Source: CAYMKL01 sp964390805
GTDB taxonomy: Bacteria > Chloroflexota > Anaerolineae > VGOG01
Direction: 5' to 3'
Assembly (NCBI GenBank): GCA_964390805.1
Contig: CAYMKL010000153.1
Span: forward strand, 1 to 15,165
DNA: 15,165 nucleotides
Shown here: piece after piece, positions 13,471 to 15,165 of the stretch
Position numbering within the stretch: position 1 is the first letter of the stretch
How the letters are laid out: each line of letters starts with the position of its first letter
Made by a program: the position numbers and the translations under genes
The notes under the pieces: generated by a model
The model's database searches: none
What the model was told of the DNA's origin: nothing
What the model saw: only the letters and a program-made list of their open reading frames with translations

Positions 13471-15084
13471 GTGAGAGAGGTGTTGATCATCGCAAAGTAC
13501 CGCTGGCGCGGGGTGCGGAATGACCTGGCGAGGAGCTCTAGTCAACGGGCTTCAGCCGCCTTCGTGATCACCCTGAATCTCTTTGGGGCTTTTTTCGCCT
13601 ATCGAGGGTTCGCGAAGCTCTTGGAGAGCTGGTCCTCTCTGGGGAACGATGAGTTTTTCGCCAGGAGCATCTTGCTTCTGCTGAGCATCCTGGGACTTGC
13701 CTATCTCCTCAGCCTGATCTCGTCGGCCAAGGAATTCCTGGGGAGTCCCCAGATACCCCTGCTGCTGGTTGCTCCCGTAAAACCTTCTTCTCTCTTGTGG
13801 ACGAAATATCTCGCCATCCTCGCCGACCGCAACCTGGAGATGACTGTCATCGTCCTCGGAATGCCCTGTCTGATAGCCATGCACAGAGCGGGGCTTGCCC
13901 AAGCCCTCTATCTATTCCCCCCTTTCTTCGCCGGCGCACTTTTGGCCAGTATGTCGTCGGTGGCCACTGTTCTCCTCGTGGCTCGATACGTTTGGCAACG
14001 GCGGAAAGTCGCTCTTGGAATCGGGGGAGGTCTTCTGATCTCGCTGTTGGCGTGGATTGTGCTGGCTGCGGGCACCGAGCCCGTTGGCCTCGCGCCTGAA
14101 ACCGTACTCGGTCCTCTACAGGGCTGGTACACCGAGTTCACCTCCAGGCCACTCTTGACAACCGGGACTCTAACGCTGGCGCTCCTGGCCATCCTTTGGA
14201 GCTTGACCTGGTTTCTGGGTCGAATCTACGCGCCTGCGTGGTCCAGGTTACAAGAGACGAGACTGGTGAAGCCAGGGTTGGCCAGAGGGACGAAAAGGCG
14301 GGCATCCCATTTTGTGCGCCATCTCCTTTCCCCCTGGCAGGGTGCGACGGGGGCCATCCTTCTCAAGGACTGGCGAACGATGGCGCGCAGTCCCTTGTTC
14401 CCCATTCGGGTGCTGGGTCTGCTTTTGACTTGGGCCATGTTTTCGGTCGTGAAGGAACGTTTGGCTGTTCAAAACCCGCTGGCTGCTACTCCTATCATTG
14501 TGGCCTACGTGCTTTTGTGCCTGCAAGCCATGGTGGTCGAGCCAACCGCCAATGCTTTTGCCGGTGAGGGCAACCGTCTATCGCTGATATTGACCGCACC
14601 ATTGAGTCCCAGGCAGCTCCTCCGTGCCAAGCTGGTCGCTCAGTTGGTCCCTGCCCTGCTGGCCAGCGCCGTTTCCACATTCGTCGTGGGTTTGCTTGTG
14701 CCGCTACCCTGGCCTATGGTCGGACTCACGGCTCTATTGGCCTGCTTTGTCACAGCCATCAATGCCATCTTGCTGGTGAGCGGAAGCGTCGTAGCTACTG
14801 ACCTGTCCACCGGTGTCTCAGGCGTTCTTGAAGAGATCCTCTTTGAGGAAACGATGGTTTCGCCCATCGCAGCGTACCGGATGGCTCTGGCAGGAATCAG
14901 CCTGGTTTTCCAGGTAGCCAACGTGGTCTTGCTTGCCCTACCGTACTGGTGGGGGAGAGGGGGCGGCTCCCTCAATAGCGTCTTCTGGGTGGGTCTGGTG
15001 GCGGCTTTCTTGGCTTTGAATGGCGCAACCGCTTTGGGGGCATTGCGAGTGGGGGTGGCAGGTCTAAGTCGTCTCACCAAGTGA
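13471..15084 (+). CDS. ABC-2 type exporter permease (537 aa)
   Basis: This is a strongly hydrophobic protein with roughly ten to twelve predicted membrane segments in two blocks (about 25-200 and 310-535), separated by a basic cytoplasmic stretch near 255-290 (RLVKPGLARGTKRRASH). It starts IIAKYRWRGVRNDLAR, an N-terminus typical of large ABC-2 permeases, and each half contains an APVKPSSLLWTKYLA- or APLSPRQLLRAKLVA-type loop, which suggests an internally duplicated permease able to act without a second subunit. It begins at GTG 13471, 16 bases after the ATPase stop, with GAGGA and GGCAGGG upstream. With the ATPase it should form a complete exporter in the cytoplasmic membrane. The substrate cannot be inferred. 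Confidence 0.85.
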   Translation: MREVLIIAKYRWRGVRNDLARSSSQRASAAFVITLNLFGAFFAYRGFAKLLESWSSLGNDEFFARSILLLLSILGLAYLLSLISSAKEFLGSPQIPLLLVAPVKPSSLLWTKYLAILADRNLEMTVIVLGMPCLIAMHRAGLAQALYLFPPFFAGALLASMSSVATVLLVARYVWQRRKVALGIGGGLLISLLAWIVLAAGTEPVGLAPETVLGPLQGWYTEFTSRPLLTTGTLTLALLAILWSLTWFLGRIYAPAWSRLQETRLVKPGLARGTKRRASHFVRHLLSPWQGATGAILLKDWRTMARSPLFPIRVLGLLLTWAMFSVVKERLAVQNPLAATPIIVAYVLLCLQAMVVEPTANAFAGEGNRLSLILTAPLSPRQLLRAKLVAQLVPALLASAVSTFVVGLLVPLPWPMVGLTALLACFVTAINAILLVSGSVVATDLSTGVSGVLEEILFEETMVSPIAAYRMALAGISLVFQVANVVLLALPYWWGRGGGSLNSVFWVGLVAAFLALNGATALGALRVGVAGLSRLTK

Positions 15085-15096
15085 GCCCATCGCTAC

Positions 15097-15124
15097 TTGA
15101 CAGATACACAGAACCGATTATGCT
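15097..15124 (+). promoter_or_regulatory. Possible promoter for a gene beyond the window
   Basis: TTGACA (15097-15102), a perfect -35 box, then 16 bases and TATGCT (15119-15124), a moderate -10 box. It lies in the 81-base tail after the permease. No clear terminator was seen between. Confidence 0.4.
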
Positions 15125-15165
15125 TAATTCCACAGAGCGGTTTCAGATTTGCCATCTGATGACAT

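Overview
This window most resembles a GC-rich environmental bacterium, and my best guess is a member of the Chloroflexota (Anaerolineae-like). The guess rests on the giant multi-GAF/multi-PAS hybrid kinase, the group II intron debris and the style of the transposase. It is a judgement from memory and no search was run. No rRNA, tRNA or CRISPR array was found. All cellular genes run on the + strand; only the transposase at the left edge runs on the - strand.

Layout. (1) 13-2239, - strand: a DDE-type transposase in two overlapping frames joined at a T7 tract, with its own promoter and Shine-Dalgarno site. (2) 2298-2778: a gene-free stretch. It holds a pair of 9-bp direct repeats, a weak possible promoter, a compact 143-bp inverted-repeat element (MITE-like) with two copies of a 15-bp palindrome, and a degenerate 3' end of a group II intron. 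(3) 2779-4569: an MsbA-like ABC exporter half-transporter starting at TTG. (4) 4570-4834: a good sigma-70 promoter followed by a well-preserved group II intron 3' end (domains V and VI, branch-point A and terminal AC). That piece would form most of the leader of the next gene. (5) 4835-11929: a signalling operon of three genes. They are a 1847-residue membrane hybrid histidine kinase (6 TM, 4 GAF, 3 PAS, HisKA, HATPase, 2 REC), a single-domain CheY/DivK-like receiver, and a receiver-PP2C (RsbU/SpoIIE-like) phosphatase translationally coupled to it. (6) 11930-12083: a spacer with a third short copy of the intron-like motif. (7) 12084-15084: a two-gene ABC-2 type exporter, made of an ATPase with an unusual membrane-anchored N-terminal extension and a multi-spanning permease. 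(8) 15085-15165: a possible promoter for a gene beyond the window.

How the parts work together. The kinase probably senses small molecules or redox/light-type cues through its GAF and PAS domains. It would pass phosphate through its own receivers to the stand-alone receiver and to the receiver-phosphatase. The phosphatase would in turn dephosphorylate an anti-sigma-factor antagonist (partner switching); no such antagonist or anti-sigma kinase is in the window. The exporters on either side have no demonstrated link to this pathway.

The most unusual feature is that pieces of group II intron 3' ends occur in all three intergenic gaps that precede + strand transcription units. They share a 19-nt core whose differences are all transitions, except for none in the invariant positions. 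One copy is transcribed as leader RNA if the predicted promoter is real, and another runs into the start region of an ABC gene.
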